Shown here: one piece after another, positions 1 to 6,033 of the stretch | Layout of the letters: each line of letters starts with the position of its first letter | Position numbering within the stretch: the stretch's first letter is position 1 | NCBI GenBank assembly: GCA_035689165.1 | Contig: DASSLZ010000112.1 | Location: 1 to 7,441, forward strand | DNA: 7,441 nucleotides | Source: DASQJL01 sp035689165 | Lineage (GTDB): Bacteria; Eisenbacteria; RBG-16-71-46; SZUA-252 | Direction of reading: 5' to 3' | Made by a program: the position numbers and the translations under genes | The notes under the pieces: model-generated | What the model saw: only the letters and a program-made list of their open reading frames with translations | The model's database searches: none | What the model was told of the DNA's origin: nothing

Positions 1-755
1 ACGCCGAGGCCGTGAAGCTCGCGGTGGCGTCGCTGACCCCCGAGGTGCTGCTGTTCGGCGCGACCGGCCAGGGACGCGATCTCTCGGCGCGCGCCGCGGC
101 GCGCCTGGGCGCGGGTCTCGCGTCCGACTGCGTGGGCTTCGAGTGGAAGGACGGCGGCCTGGTCGCGCGCCGGCCGATCTTCGCGGGCAAGGCGTTCGCG
201 CGCGTCGCGTTCGGCGCCGCGCGGCCGTGTGTGGCATCGGTCCGGCCCAATACCTTCCAGCCCGCCGCACCCGATGCGGGGCGGAGCGCATCGGTCGAAC
301 CGATCGCGCTCGGCGACGGGGTGAAGGTGCGCGCCCGCGTCGTGTCCTTTGAGGCCACCGAGGGCGGCGTGGCGGACCTCACGGAAGCCAACATCATCGT
401 GAGCGGCGGCCGCGCCATGGGCGGCCCCGAGAATTTCGAACTGCTGCGGAAGCTCTGCAAGGTGCTCGGCGCCACGCTGGGCGCCTCGCGCGCCGCGGTC
501 GACGCCGGCTGGATCGATCACAGCTATCAGGTGGGCCAGACCGGGAAGGTCGTGAATCCCACGCTGTATTTCGCCGTGGGAATTTCAGGCGCCATTCAGC
601 ATCTGGCCGGTATGTCCTCCGCGAGAACGATCGTCGCGATCAACAAGGACAAAGAAGCTCCTATCTTCAAAGTGGCCACCTATGGCGTGGTCGGCGATCT
701 GTATCAGATCGTCCCCGCGCTCACCGAGGAGTTCGCGAAGCTGTTGAAGGAGTAG
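1..755 (+). CDS. etfA: Electron transfer flavoprotein alpha subunit (5'-truncated by the window edge)
   Basis: This is the FAD-binding subunit of the heterodimeric electron transfer flavoprotein, which collects electrons from acyl-CoA and related dehydrogenases in the cytoplasm. The frame is open to the left edge (first full codon at 3), so the GTG at 12 is probably an internal Val. About 250 residues are visible against roughly 320 for the family, so some 70 N-terminal residues are missing. Numbered from that GTG, the end of the alpha/beta N-terminal domain is seen as VLLFGATGQGRDL (12-24) and RLGAGLASDC (31-40). The C-terminal FAD domain shows SGGRAMGGPENF (131-142), GASRAAVDAGW (158-167), QVGQTGKVVNPTLYFAVGIS (173-192), GAIQHLAGM (193-201), INKDKEAPIF (210-219) and YGVVGDLYQIVPAL (224-237). 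These are the conserved nucleotide- and FAD-contacting segments. An etfB partner is normally just upstream, outside the window. The TAG stop is 41 nt before the methyltransferase start. Confidence 0.96.
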   Translation, partial: AEAVKLAVASLTPEVLLFGATGQGRDLSARAAARLGAGLASDCVGFEWKDGGLVARRPIFAGKAFARVAFGAARPCVASVRPNTFQPAAPDAGRSASVEPIALGDGVKVRARVVSFEATEGGVADLTEANIIVSGGRAMGGPENFELLRKLCKVLGATLGASRAAVDAGWIDHSYQVGQTGKVVNPTLYFAVGISGAIQHLAGMSSARTIVAINKDKEAPIFKVATYGVVGDLYQIVPALTEEFAKLLKE

Positions 756-774
756 TTCGGGCGCCGTTCGCATC

Positions 775-787
775 CCTCCCAAGGAGG
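775..787 (+). promoter_or_regulatory. Strong Shine-Dalgarno inside a small CCTCC/GGAGG hairpin
   Basis: AAGGAGG at 781-787 is a near-perfect Shine-Dalgarno sequence, 9 nt before the TTG at 797. It decides that start. The preceding bases CCTCC (775-779) are the exact complement of GGAGG (783-787), with a 3-nt CAA loop, so the ribosome-binding site can fold on itself. The 5-bp stem is short, and any effect on translation is inference. Confidence 0.6.
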
Positions 788-796
788 CAGGTCCGG

Positions 797-1456
797 TTGT
801 CCGGCCATCCGGCGTACGAGACCTACTGGAAGCGCAAGGAGCTGTTGAAGCGCTCCTTTCCGCGATTCCCCGTCCGGCGGTGGTGGGAAACCGACGGGCT
901 GTGCGACATCGAGCGCGTCTACTTCGATGCCATCCGCGAAGCCCCTTCCCTCCTGGACGTCGGCGCCGGCGATCTCCGCGTGATGCGGAAGCTCCAGGCG
1001 GCAGGCTATCGCGGCGAATACCACACGCAGGACATCGGCGACGGCGGGCCGTGGACCTATGCCGATCTCTCCGAAGTGCGGCGACCGTATGGCGCGATTC
1101 TCTGCCTCGACGTTCTGGAACATCTCGCGCTGCCTGACGGGATCGCGCTCCTGAATCGCCTGGTGAGCCTGCTCTCCCCCGGCGGCGCGCTCGTGCTCCA
1201 GACGCCGAACGCCGCGTATCTCCCCGAGCCTCGGTCCTGGGACATGACGCATGTACACACCTACGCCTTGCACGATCTCTGGGCCTATTTCACCGTGGAT
1301 GGGCTGGAGGTGGGCGGGTATCGCGTGGTTCTGGGCCCCGAGCGAGAGGGACTTCTGGAGTCGTTCCGTTCCGGCATGCAGCATTGGGTGAAGCAGAAGC
1401 TGCTGGGCTGCGACTTCGCGAACAACGTGGCCGTCATCGCGCGGAAGCGCGCGTGA
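797..1456 (+). CDS. Class I SAM-dependent methyltransferase (Methyltransf_11/UbiG-like)
   Basis: This is a 219-residue soluble protein with the Rossmann-like fold of class I methyltransferases. Motif I, LLDVGAGDLRV (52-62), supplies the glycine-rich SAM loop. The acidic residue in TQDIG (D79) fits motif II, which binds the SAM ribose. LCLDVLEHL (102-110) is the typical 'D.LEHL' strand and helix. LLSPGGALVLQTPN (125-138) is the post-motif III 'L.PGG.L....PN' hairpin. WDMTHVHTYALHDL (148-161) resembles the 'H...Y....L' element of UbiG and glycan-cluster methyltransferases. The N-terminal 45 residues are basic and aromatic (YETYWKRKELLKR) and may form a substrate cap. The substrate cannot be told; small molecules, lipids or sugars are all possible. 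The TTG start is chosen for its strong ribosome-binding site; the next ATG (929) would cut close to motif I. The TGA stop lies 11 nt before the next gene, which suggests co-transcription. Confidence 0.88.
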   Translation: MSGHPAYETYWKRKELLKRSFPRFPVRRWWETDGLCDIERVYFDAIREAPSLLDVGAGDLRVMRKLQAAGYRGEYHTQDIGDGGPWTYADLSEVRRPYGAILCLDVLEHLALPDGIALLNRLVSLLSPGGALVLQTPNAAYLPEPRSWDMTHVHTYALHDLWAYFTVDGLEVGGYRVVLGPEREGLLESFRSGMQHWVKQKLLGCDFANNVAVIARKRA

Positions 1457-1467
1457 TAGAGTGGGGG

Positions 1468-4122
1468 ATGCCGATGCGCATCCCGTCTCATTCCCCATTT
1501 CGCCGGCGCGGCCCGGTCCAGGCCGTTGGCGCGAACCGCCGCCTTGCTTTCGCTGCAGCGCCCCTCTTCGCCACGGCGACCCTCTTGGCAGCGAACGCTC
1601 TTCCCGTCACCATCCCTCCCGCGCGCGCGCAGGAGGCGTACTACCATAAGCCGATGCCCGAGGTGGAGAAGGTGCTGGAGGCGCGGCCCATTCCCGCCGT
1701 TTGGCTGAGTCCCGCGCGCGACGTGCTCCTGATCGCCGACCGGCCGGGCTATCCGCCGCTGGCCGATCTCGCCGCGCCGAAAGTAAAGCTGGCCGGCGTG
1801 CGCGTGAATCCCGTCACCAACGGTCCCCACCGGCAGAGCTACTTCCTGGGGCTCACGGTGAAGTCGCTGGCCGACGCTCCCGAGCCCGCCGACGCCAAGT
1901 CTCGTCGCGGGGATCATCGGAGCGGCGGCGCGTGGGGCGGGCGCGGCGGCGCGACCGGCGGGCGCGGCGGCGCGACCGGCGGGCGCCGCGTGACGCTCCC
2001 CGACAGCATCCGCATCAGCAATCCGCTCTGGAGCGCGGACGGCAAGTGGGTCGCTTTCACGAACACCACGAAGGACAGTCTGGAGCTCTGGGTGCTCGAC
2101 GTGGCGCAGGCCGCGGCGCGGCGCGTCCCGCGCGTTCACCTGAACGGCGCGCTCGGATGGACCTATCTCTGGATGCCGGACCAGCGAACGCTGCTCGTGA
2201 AGATGGTCGACCCCGACCGTGGTCCGCCTCCGCGCCTGCCGCCGGTCCCGACCGGCCCGGACGTGCAGGAGGGGTCGGGCAAGCACGGCATCGGGAGCAC
2301 GTACGAGCGGCGCGACGTCCTCGAGACCGCCCACGACGAGGACCTGTTCGACTACTACGGGACGTCAGCGCTCGCGTTCGTGGATGTTACGGGCGGCACG
2401 GTCACCCGCTTCGGCAAGGCCGATCTCTTCGGCTCCATTCAGCCCTCCCCCGACGGCGAGCACTTCATCGTCGAGCGGATCCACCGCCCCTATTCCCATC
2501 TCCATCCGTGGTGGCGATTCCCGCGCGAGGTGGAGATCTGGGACCGTCACGCGCAGGTGGAGCGGCGTCTCGCCAGCCTGCCGCTGGCGGACCAGGTTCC
2601 TTCCGAAGGCGTGCCGACGGGCCCACGGTTTTACTCCTGGCGCCCCACCGCGCCCGCGACGCTGTTCTACGTCGAGGCGCTGGACCAGGGCGATCCCGAC
2701 GTGAAGGTCCCGCACCGCGACCGTCTTCTTACGTGGGCCGCTCCGTTCCCGGGCGAAGCATCCGAGGTCATGCGCCTGAGGGAGCGCTTCGCCGGGATTG
2801 CCTGGACCGATTCCTCCGGCATCGCTCTGGTCGACGAATATGATCGCGAGCGCCGCTGGGAGACGACGTACCAGGCGGATCTGAGCGTCCCCGGCGCCGC
2901 GACACGCGTGATCTGGGACCTGAGCGAGAACGAAAAGTACAAAGCGCCCGGCGCGCCCCTGTTCCGGCCGCTCGCGAACGGATTCTCGGTGATCGATCGC
3001 GACGGGGCTTCGATCTATCTCGCCGGTGCCGGCGCGACGCCCTCGGGCGATCGTCCGTTCCTGGATCGGTTCGACCTCAAGACGCTGCAGACCGAACGGC
3101 TGTTCCGGTGCGACCCCGACGTCTACGAATCGTTCATGGGTTGGGCCGGAACCGGCCGATCGCGATTCCTGACGCGGCGCGAGAGTCCGAAGGAGCCGCC
3201 GAACACGTTCTTGCGCGTCCTGGGAGCCCCGATCGCGGGGAAGGACGGAGAGGCCGTCTGGACTTCCGCGCTGGCTCCCGTCACCCAGTTCCTCGACCCC
3301 ACGCCCGAACTTCGCGGCATCACCAAGCGCATCGTGACGTACAAGCGTCCCGACGGCACGCCGCTCTCGTTCACGTTGTACCTGCCGCCCGGTTACAAGT
3401 CGGGCCGTCTGCCCACGGTGCTCTGGGCATATCCCCTGGAATACTCCGACGAAGGGACGGCCGGCCAGGTGAGCGGCTCCGACCGGCGGTTCACGCAGAT
3501 CACGGGCGCCTCGCCGCTCTTCTTCACGCTCGACGGCTACGCGGTGCTGGACAACGTGGCGATGCCGGTGATCGGGCACCCCGACAGCGTGTACAACGTG
3601 TACCTCGGTCAGCTCGTCGCCAACGCGAAGGCGGCAATCGACAAGGCCGTGGAGCTGGGCGTGACCGACCGGGATCGCGTCGGCATCGCCGGACACAGCC
3701 ACGGCGCGTTCATGACCGCGAACCTGCTCGCGCACTCGGATTTGTTCCGCGCCGGAATCGCGCGGAGCGGCGCCTACAACCACACCCTGCGGCCGTTCGG
3801 TTTCCAGTCGGAGCGCCGCACGTACTTCCAGGCGCCGGAGTCGTACATCCGGCTATCGCCGGAACTGCACGCCGACAAGATCAACGAGCCGATCCTGATC
3901 ATCCATGGCGAGGACGACGCCAACCCCGGCACCGTGCCGCTGCAGTCGGATCTGTTGTATCGCGCCGTGGTCGGCACTGGCGGCACGGCCCGACTCGTGA
4001 TGCTCCCGCTGGAGTCGCACTCGTACGAAGCCAAGGAATCGATCGAGGAAACACTCTGGGAGATGATGACCTGGTTCGCGCGATACGTGAAAGAAGCGCC
4101 GGACCGGGCCAGCGTGAAGTAG
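1468..4122 (+). CDS. Secreted S9 prolyl-oligopeptidase-family serine peptidase, glutamyl endopeptidase-like (S9D)
   Basis: This is an exported serine peptidase of about 884 residues: signal peptide, beta-propeller, then a C-terminal alpha/beta-hydrolase domain. Numbered from the ATG at 1468, the signal peptide has a basic n-region (RRR, NRR), a hydrophobic stretch (LAFAAAPLFATATLLAANAL) and an A-R-A|Q cleavage site after about residue 54. It is long for a signal peptide. WSADGKWVAFTN and IQPSPDGEHFIV are propeller-blade strands. The catalytic Ser is S744 in GIAGHSHGAFMTANLLAHS. The Asp is about D817 in IHGEDDANPGT and the His is H851 in LPLESHSYEAKES. The motifs RSGAYNHTLRPFGFQ and HGEDDANPGTVPLQS are the pattern of the S9D group that includes chloroplast glutamyl endopeptidase; this points to cleavage after Glu, unproven here. 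The frame is open upstream to 1384, inside the methyltransferase gene. An ATG at 1474 (GGGGG at 1463-1467) and a GTG at 1453 overlapping the upstream stop are alternative starts. A glycine-rich repeat insertion lies early in the propeller. Confidence 0.93.
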   Translation: MPMRIPSHSPFRRRGPVQAVGANRRLAFAAAPLFATATLLAANALPVTIPPARAQEAYYHKPMPEVEKVLEARPIPAVWLSPARDVLLIADRPGYPPLADLAAPKVKLAGVRVNPVTNGPHRQSYFLGLTVKSLADAPEPADAKSRRGDHRSGGAWGGRGGATGGRGGATGGRRVTLPDSIRISNPLWSADGKWVAFTNTTKDSLELWVLDVAQAAARRVPRVHLNGALGWTYLWMPDQRTLLVKMVDPDRGPPPRLPPVPTGPDVQEGSGKHGIGSTYERRDVLETAHDEDLFDYYGTSALAFVDVTGGTVTRFGKADLFGSIQPSPDGEHFIVERIHRPYSHLHPWWRFPREVEIWDRHAQVERRLASLPLADQVPSEGVPTGPRFYSWRPTAPATLFYVEALDQGDPDVKVPHRDRLLTWAAPFPGEASEVMRLRERFAGIAWTDSSGIALVDEYDRERRWETTYQADLSVPGAATRVIWDLSENEKYKAPGAPLFRPLANGFSVIDRDGASIYLAGAGATPSGDRPFLDRFDLKTLQTERLFRCDPDVYESFMGWAGTGRSRFLTRRESPKEPPNTFLRVLGAPIAGKDGEAVWTSALAPVTQFLDPTPELRGITKRIVTYKRPDGTPLSFTLYLPPGYKSGRLPTVLWAYPLEYSDEGTAGQVSGSDRRFTQITGASPLFFTLDGYAVLDNVAMPVIGHPDSVYNVYLGQLVANAKAAIDKAVELGVTDRDRVGIAGHSHGAFMTANLLAHSDLFRAGIARSGAYNHTLRPFGFQSERRTYFQAPESYIRLSPELHADKINEPILIIHGEDDANPGTVPLQSDLLYRAVVGTGGTARLVMLPLESHSYEAKESIEETLWEMMTWFARYVKEAPDRASVK
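1936..1986 (+). repeat. 21-bp in-frame tandem repeat encoding a Gly/Arg-rich insertion
   Basis: Two identical copies of a 21-bp unit (1936-1956 and 1957-1977; it begins GGCGGGCGCGGC and ends GCGCGACC) are followed by 9 bases of a third (1978-1986). The unit is seven codons long, so the frame is kept. It encodes the repeated peptide GGRGGAT, flanked by SGGAW upstream and GGRR downstream. The insert sits between propeller strands of the S9 peptidase and should form a flexible, positively charged surface loop. Identical neighbouring units suggest recent expansion by slippage. Confidence 0.9.
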
Positions 4123-4161
4123 CAGTCGCCCGCGCTACCGCACGGCCTGCAGGCGCGGTCG

Positions 4162-5592
4162 TCACCGCGCTCGGTCAACATCTTCCAGAACATGTTCATG
4201 TGCCGCGCTGGCACAACGCGGTCGAGGGGCGACGCCTACTCGCCCCGGGGCGAGTTCTGTTTGCATTAGACCCGCGATCGTGACGTCCCGTCTCACGCCA
4301 ACTCGCCCCGGGGCGAGTACCTGCCACGAACATGACGGCTCACGAACCATGTTCGGCTGCGACTTCGATGCCTCACGACGCACTGATTGTTCCCGACGAG
4401 CCTCCCGCTTCTGTCTCATGAACTCCGCCCCGAACGCCCGCTCGGCCGCGTACTGATTGTGCGCCCGGCAACGCAGTCGCAAGCCATCAACCGTCGACCT
4501 TCCTCCGCGCGCAACCGGCTCGATATGGTCGAATTCCAGCAAGCGTCGAGCTGAACAGCGATGGCCGGCATGCGTCACGAAGGTGCATCGGCCCTGATCG
4601 CGCTCCCATACCGCGCGCCGCACGCGCGCCGGGATGTAACGCGATCCGGCCGCGCCGGCGCCATTCGACGATCGAGGCTTCGGACTCGCCTCGCGAGGAG
4701 GCTCCGCCTCGCGGGTTTTGACTTTTCCGCCTGAAGGCGATCCGATCTTTCGTGTTTCGAGCTGACGGATCAGAGCGTCGAGAGCGCGGCCGAGCACCTC
4801 GGCAACATCTCCGCCGGGGACGGCATGGCTCAGCATGGCCTGGGCTCGTCGCAGCTTCTCGTGAGTGGCCTCATCGATCGTGAGACGGACAAGGTAGCGC
4901 TTCGGGAGCCTCTCCATCTCTGAGGCTCTACTGGCCAGGTCGGGCAAGGGCGCTTCGATCAAGTCTTTGGGCGACGGCGCCCCATCACGCTCATTGCGCG
5001 GGCCGCCTACAACTGGTCCTGGGACCAGTTGTTCATTGGATGGAAGGCTCGGAGTCTCCGGATGTGGGGTTGCCTGCGGGTCGGCGGGAACTGGTCCCAG
5101 GACCAGTTGATCCATGGAGCCCGTCAGCATCCGAGAGACGTCGAGAGGTCGGATGGACGTGACGCACTCTCTTGAAGCCGAGACGGCTCCCGGAAAGCGA
5201 TGGATGAGCCATTCCTCGACCTCGGACTTGCGCCGATGGCTGGCCGCTTGGGTGAGCTCCTCGAGATTTTCGGACGTAAGGTGAGGACTCAGAACGCAAA
5301 CAGCCGCCATGTGGAGCCGCCCCTCTGCCATTTCCTTGAAGAGGACAGGGAATCGTCGAGCGGCCCGTGCGGCTCGGATCCGTTTGTAGGCGGCGTCCTC
5401 GGAGAGGCCAAGCTCTTCTGTGCAGTACGCGAACATAGATGAGTAGCCTGCCGGTGCGTAGAGGCGGCGTGAGTCAACCTCTGCAATGTGGGCCAGCAGC
5501 ATGACCGTTGTCGCCCGATCCTGACGTACCAGGGCCTTCAAATCACGGAGCAGAATGGCATCGCTGAGATGGGTCAACACGTACTCGTGCAT
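4162..5592 (-). CDS. HNH endonuclease-domain protein with DUF222-like N-terminus
   Basis: This is a 476-residue protein. The N-terminal helical region (about 1-150; LLAHIAEVDSRRLYAPAGYSSMFAYCTEELGLSEDAAYKRIRAARAARRFP) resembles the DUF222-type region often found before HNH domains. A middle segment (228-280, KRYLVRLTIDEATHEKLRRAQAML...) looks like a small helical DNA-binding or dimerisation unit. The HNH nuclease domain spans about 318-389. GRC (C336) and HRC (C346) supply possible zinc ligands, LEFDHIEPVARGG gives H356, and LRLRCRAHNQYAAERAFG gives C375, H378 and N379. The catalytic residues appear intact, so metal-dependent DNA cleavage is plausible; the target is unknown. ATG 5592 has AGGAG at 5598-5602. 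Linkers at 150-225 and the tail after 410 are proline-rich and hold four palindromic repeats coding L-[VA]-x-G-[PR]-V. The gene is convergent with the S9 peptidase, with a gap of 39 bp. Such genes are often multicopy in high-GC soil bacteria and may be selfish or defence-related; that is inference. Confidence 0.87.
   Translation of the reverse strand: MHEYVLTHLSDAILLRDLKALVRQDRATTVMLLAHIAEVDSRRLYAPAGYSSMFAYCTEELGLSEDAAYKRIRAARAARRFPVLFKEMAEGRLHMAAVCVLSPHLTSENLEELTQAASHRRKSEVEEWLIHRFPGAVSASRECVTSIRPLDVSRMLTGSMDQLVLGPVPADPQATPHPETPSLPSNEQLVPGPVVGGPRNERDGAPSPKDLIEAPLPDLASRASEMERLPKRYLVRLTIDEATHEKLRRAQAMLSHAVPGGDVAEVLGRALDALIRQLETRKIGSPSGGKVKTREAEPPREASPKPRSSNGAGAAGSRYIPARVRRAVWERDQGRCTFVTHAGHRCSARRLLEFDHIEPVARGGRSTVDGLRLRCRAHNQYAAERAFGAEFMRQKREARREQSVRREASKSQPNMVREPSCSWQVLAPGRVGVRRDVTIAGLMQTELAPGRVGVAPRPRCASAAHEHVLEDVDRAR
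4238..4255. repeat. Perfect 18-bp palindrome, type B, copy 1 (possible terminator for the rightward genes)
   Basis: ACTCGCCCCGGGGCGAGT is a perfect palindrome inside the 3' part of the HNH gene, encoding ELAPGRV (446-452) on the minus strand. It is identical to the copy at 4301-4318, and the similarity extends left by six bases (ACGCC plus one mismatch). Read rightward, it can form a 7-bp GC-rich stem with a CCGG loop followed by TCTGTTTG. That is a weak intrinsic-terminator-like arrangement 116 nt after the S9 peptidase stop. Confidence 0.85.
4301..4318. repeat. Perfect 18-bp palindrome, type B, copy 2
   Basis: This is an identical copy of ACTCGCCCCGGGGCGAGT, 63 bp (21 codons) from copy 1 and therefore in the same HNH reading frame. 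It encodes VLAPGRV (425-431). The six left-hand flanking bases match those of copy 1 except one, so both copies read on as RVGV. The right-hand flanks differ. Confidence 0.9.
5011..5030. repeat. 20-bp palindromic repeat, type A, copy 1
   Basis: AACTGGTCCTGGGACCAGTT has 9-bp perfect arms around a central TG. It lies in the proline-rich linker of the HNH protein and encodes QLVPGPV (188-194) on the minus strand. The ten bases to its right (GTTCATTGGA) resemble those beside copy 2 (GATCCATGGA). The two 30-bp blocks (5011-5040 and 5089-5118) are therefore direct repeats with five mismatches. Confidence 0.9.
5089..5108. repeat. 20-bp palindromic repeat, type A, copy 2
   Basis: AACTGGTCCCAGGACCAGTT is the exact reverse complement of copy 1, differing only in the central dinucleotide. 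It lies 78 bp (26 codons) away in the same HNH reading frame. It encodes QLVLGPV (162-168). Because the element is palindromic, both orientations give nearly the same peptide; only the middle codon changes (CTG Leu against CCA Pro). Confidence 0.9.
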
Positions 5593-5597
5593 GGGAA

Positions 5598-5602
5598 CTC
5601 CT
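5598..5602 (-). promoter_or_regulatory. Ribosome-binding site of the HNH gene
   Basis: On the minus strand AGGAG lies 5 nt before the ATG at 5592. This supports that ATG as the start. Confidence 0.7.
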
Positions 5603-5625
5603 GTCTCGGGGCAGGTCGCACGATC

Positions 5626-5647
5626 GGACCGGGCCGACGCCCGGTTC
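5626..5647. promoter_or_regulatory. Hairpin in the HNH 5' leader
   Basis: ACCGGGC (5628-5634) and GCCCGGT (5639-5645) form a perfect 7-bp GC-rich stem with a 4-nt loop, 26 nt upstream of the HNH ribosome-binding site. In the rightward transcript a G-U and a G-C pair extend the stem. There is no U-tract, so terminator activity is unlikely. It may shape the leader or be an operator-like inverted repeat; the function is unknown. Confidence 0.45.
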
Positions 5648-5662
5648 CGCTGGGGTTCTTCG

Positions 5663-5668
5663 ATTAGA
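5663..5668 (-). promoter_or_regulatory. Weak candidate -10 element for the HNH gene
   Basis: On the minus strand TCTAAT matches TATAAT at five of six positions and lies about 70 nt upstream of the HNH ATG. No recognisable -35 hexamer is found at 16-18 nt spacing, so this is only a candidate. Confidence 0.25.
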
Positions 5669-5913
5669 ACACGGGTGATTTCTGAAGCGATGGGAGGGCC
5701 GACGTAAAACGGTGAGTTGGGGTTGGCGTCTCTGGCCTTGGCCCCGAAGATCGCAGCCCTGGTGCCTTGCTAGGACGCTTGCATCGCGATCAGCGAAAAG
5801 GGTTGAAGATCGAGCGAAGTGGAGTGGAGATTTCGGTCAATAGAATTGTTTACAAGAAGGATGCGGGAGTGAGTCATTCCGCGAAGCGCTTTCATCGACC
5901 AAGTCGTGCGGCA

Positions 5914-6033
5914 CCTCGGCGCGACACCTCGGCGCGACACCTCGGCGCGGCCTCTCGGCGCGGCCTCTCGGCGCGGCCTCTCGGCGCGGCACCTCGGCGC
6001 GGCTCCTCGGCGCGGCTCCTCGGCGCGGCCCCT
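5914..6033. repeat. Minisatellite: nine 13-bp units plus 3 bases
   Basis: Nine head-to-tail units of consensus YCTCGGCGCGRCN run from 5914 to 6030, then CCT (6031-6033). Unit order shows blocks: two CCTCGGCGCGACA, one CCTCGGCGCGGCC, two TCTCGGCGCGGCC, one TCTCGGCGCGGCA, two CCTCGGCGCGGCT, one CCTCGGCGCGGCC. The 13-bp period is not a multiple of three, and no frame contains a stop, which creates spurious long frames with a 13-residue period. The array directly abuts the GNAT stop codon. On the minus strand it repeats CGAGG, some copies GAGGAG, as Shine-Dalgarno-like words. Confidence 0.95.

Larger units (their letters stand above)
5593..5913. other. Non-coding gap with the HNH leader; no credible gene
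   Basis: No open frame here has recognisable protein content. The left 75 bp hold the HNH ribosome-binding site, a hairpin and a possible -10 element. The rest (about 5670-5913) is less GC-rich around 5835-5860 (CAATAGAATTGTTTACAAG) and has only short inverted repeats such as CAAT-AGA-ATTG (5838-5848). I see no convincing promoter pair, tRNA or att site. The rightward frame crossing 5767-6585 has low-complexity composition and runs antisense through the GNAT gene. Confidence 0.6.

Noticed and set aside
1468..1629. Twin-arginine signal for the peptidase (NRRLAF)
   Set aside because: The arginine pair is followed by LAF rather than the x-F-L-K pattern, so an ordinary long Sec signal peptide is the simpler reading.
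2365..3783. Long leftward open frame of 472 codons antisense to the peptidase
   Set aside because: It lies wholly opposite a gene with clear family motifs in the expected frame; the Arg/Val/Glu-rich product is a typical high-GC shadow.
4188..4355. GAACATGTTC (4188-4197) and CGAACATG...CATGTTCG (4327-4355) as LexA-like operators
   Set aside because: Spacing does not fit the CGAAC-N4-GTTCG SOS box, and both lie in the HNH coding tail rather than at a promoter. Short palindromes like these can occur by chance, although the shared GAACATG word was noted.
4684..4701. ACTCGCCTCGCGAGGAGG as a fifth, degraded type B palindrome
   Set aside because: Only the left arm ACTCGCC matches; the right arm is absent and the position is in a different codon phase from the four accepted copies.
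5914..6033. CRISPR array or plasmid-type iterons
   Set aside because: The 13-bp units are contiguous without spacers and are GC-rich, with no AT-rich origin region, rep gene or cas gene nearby.
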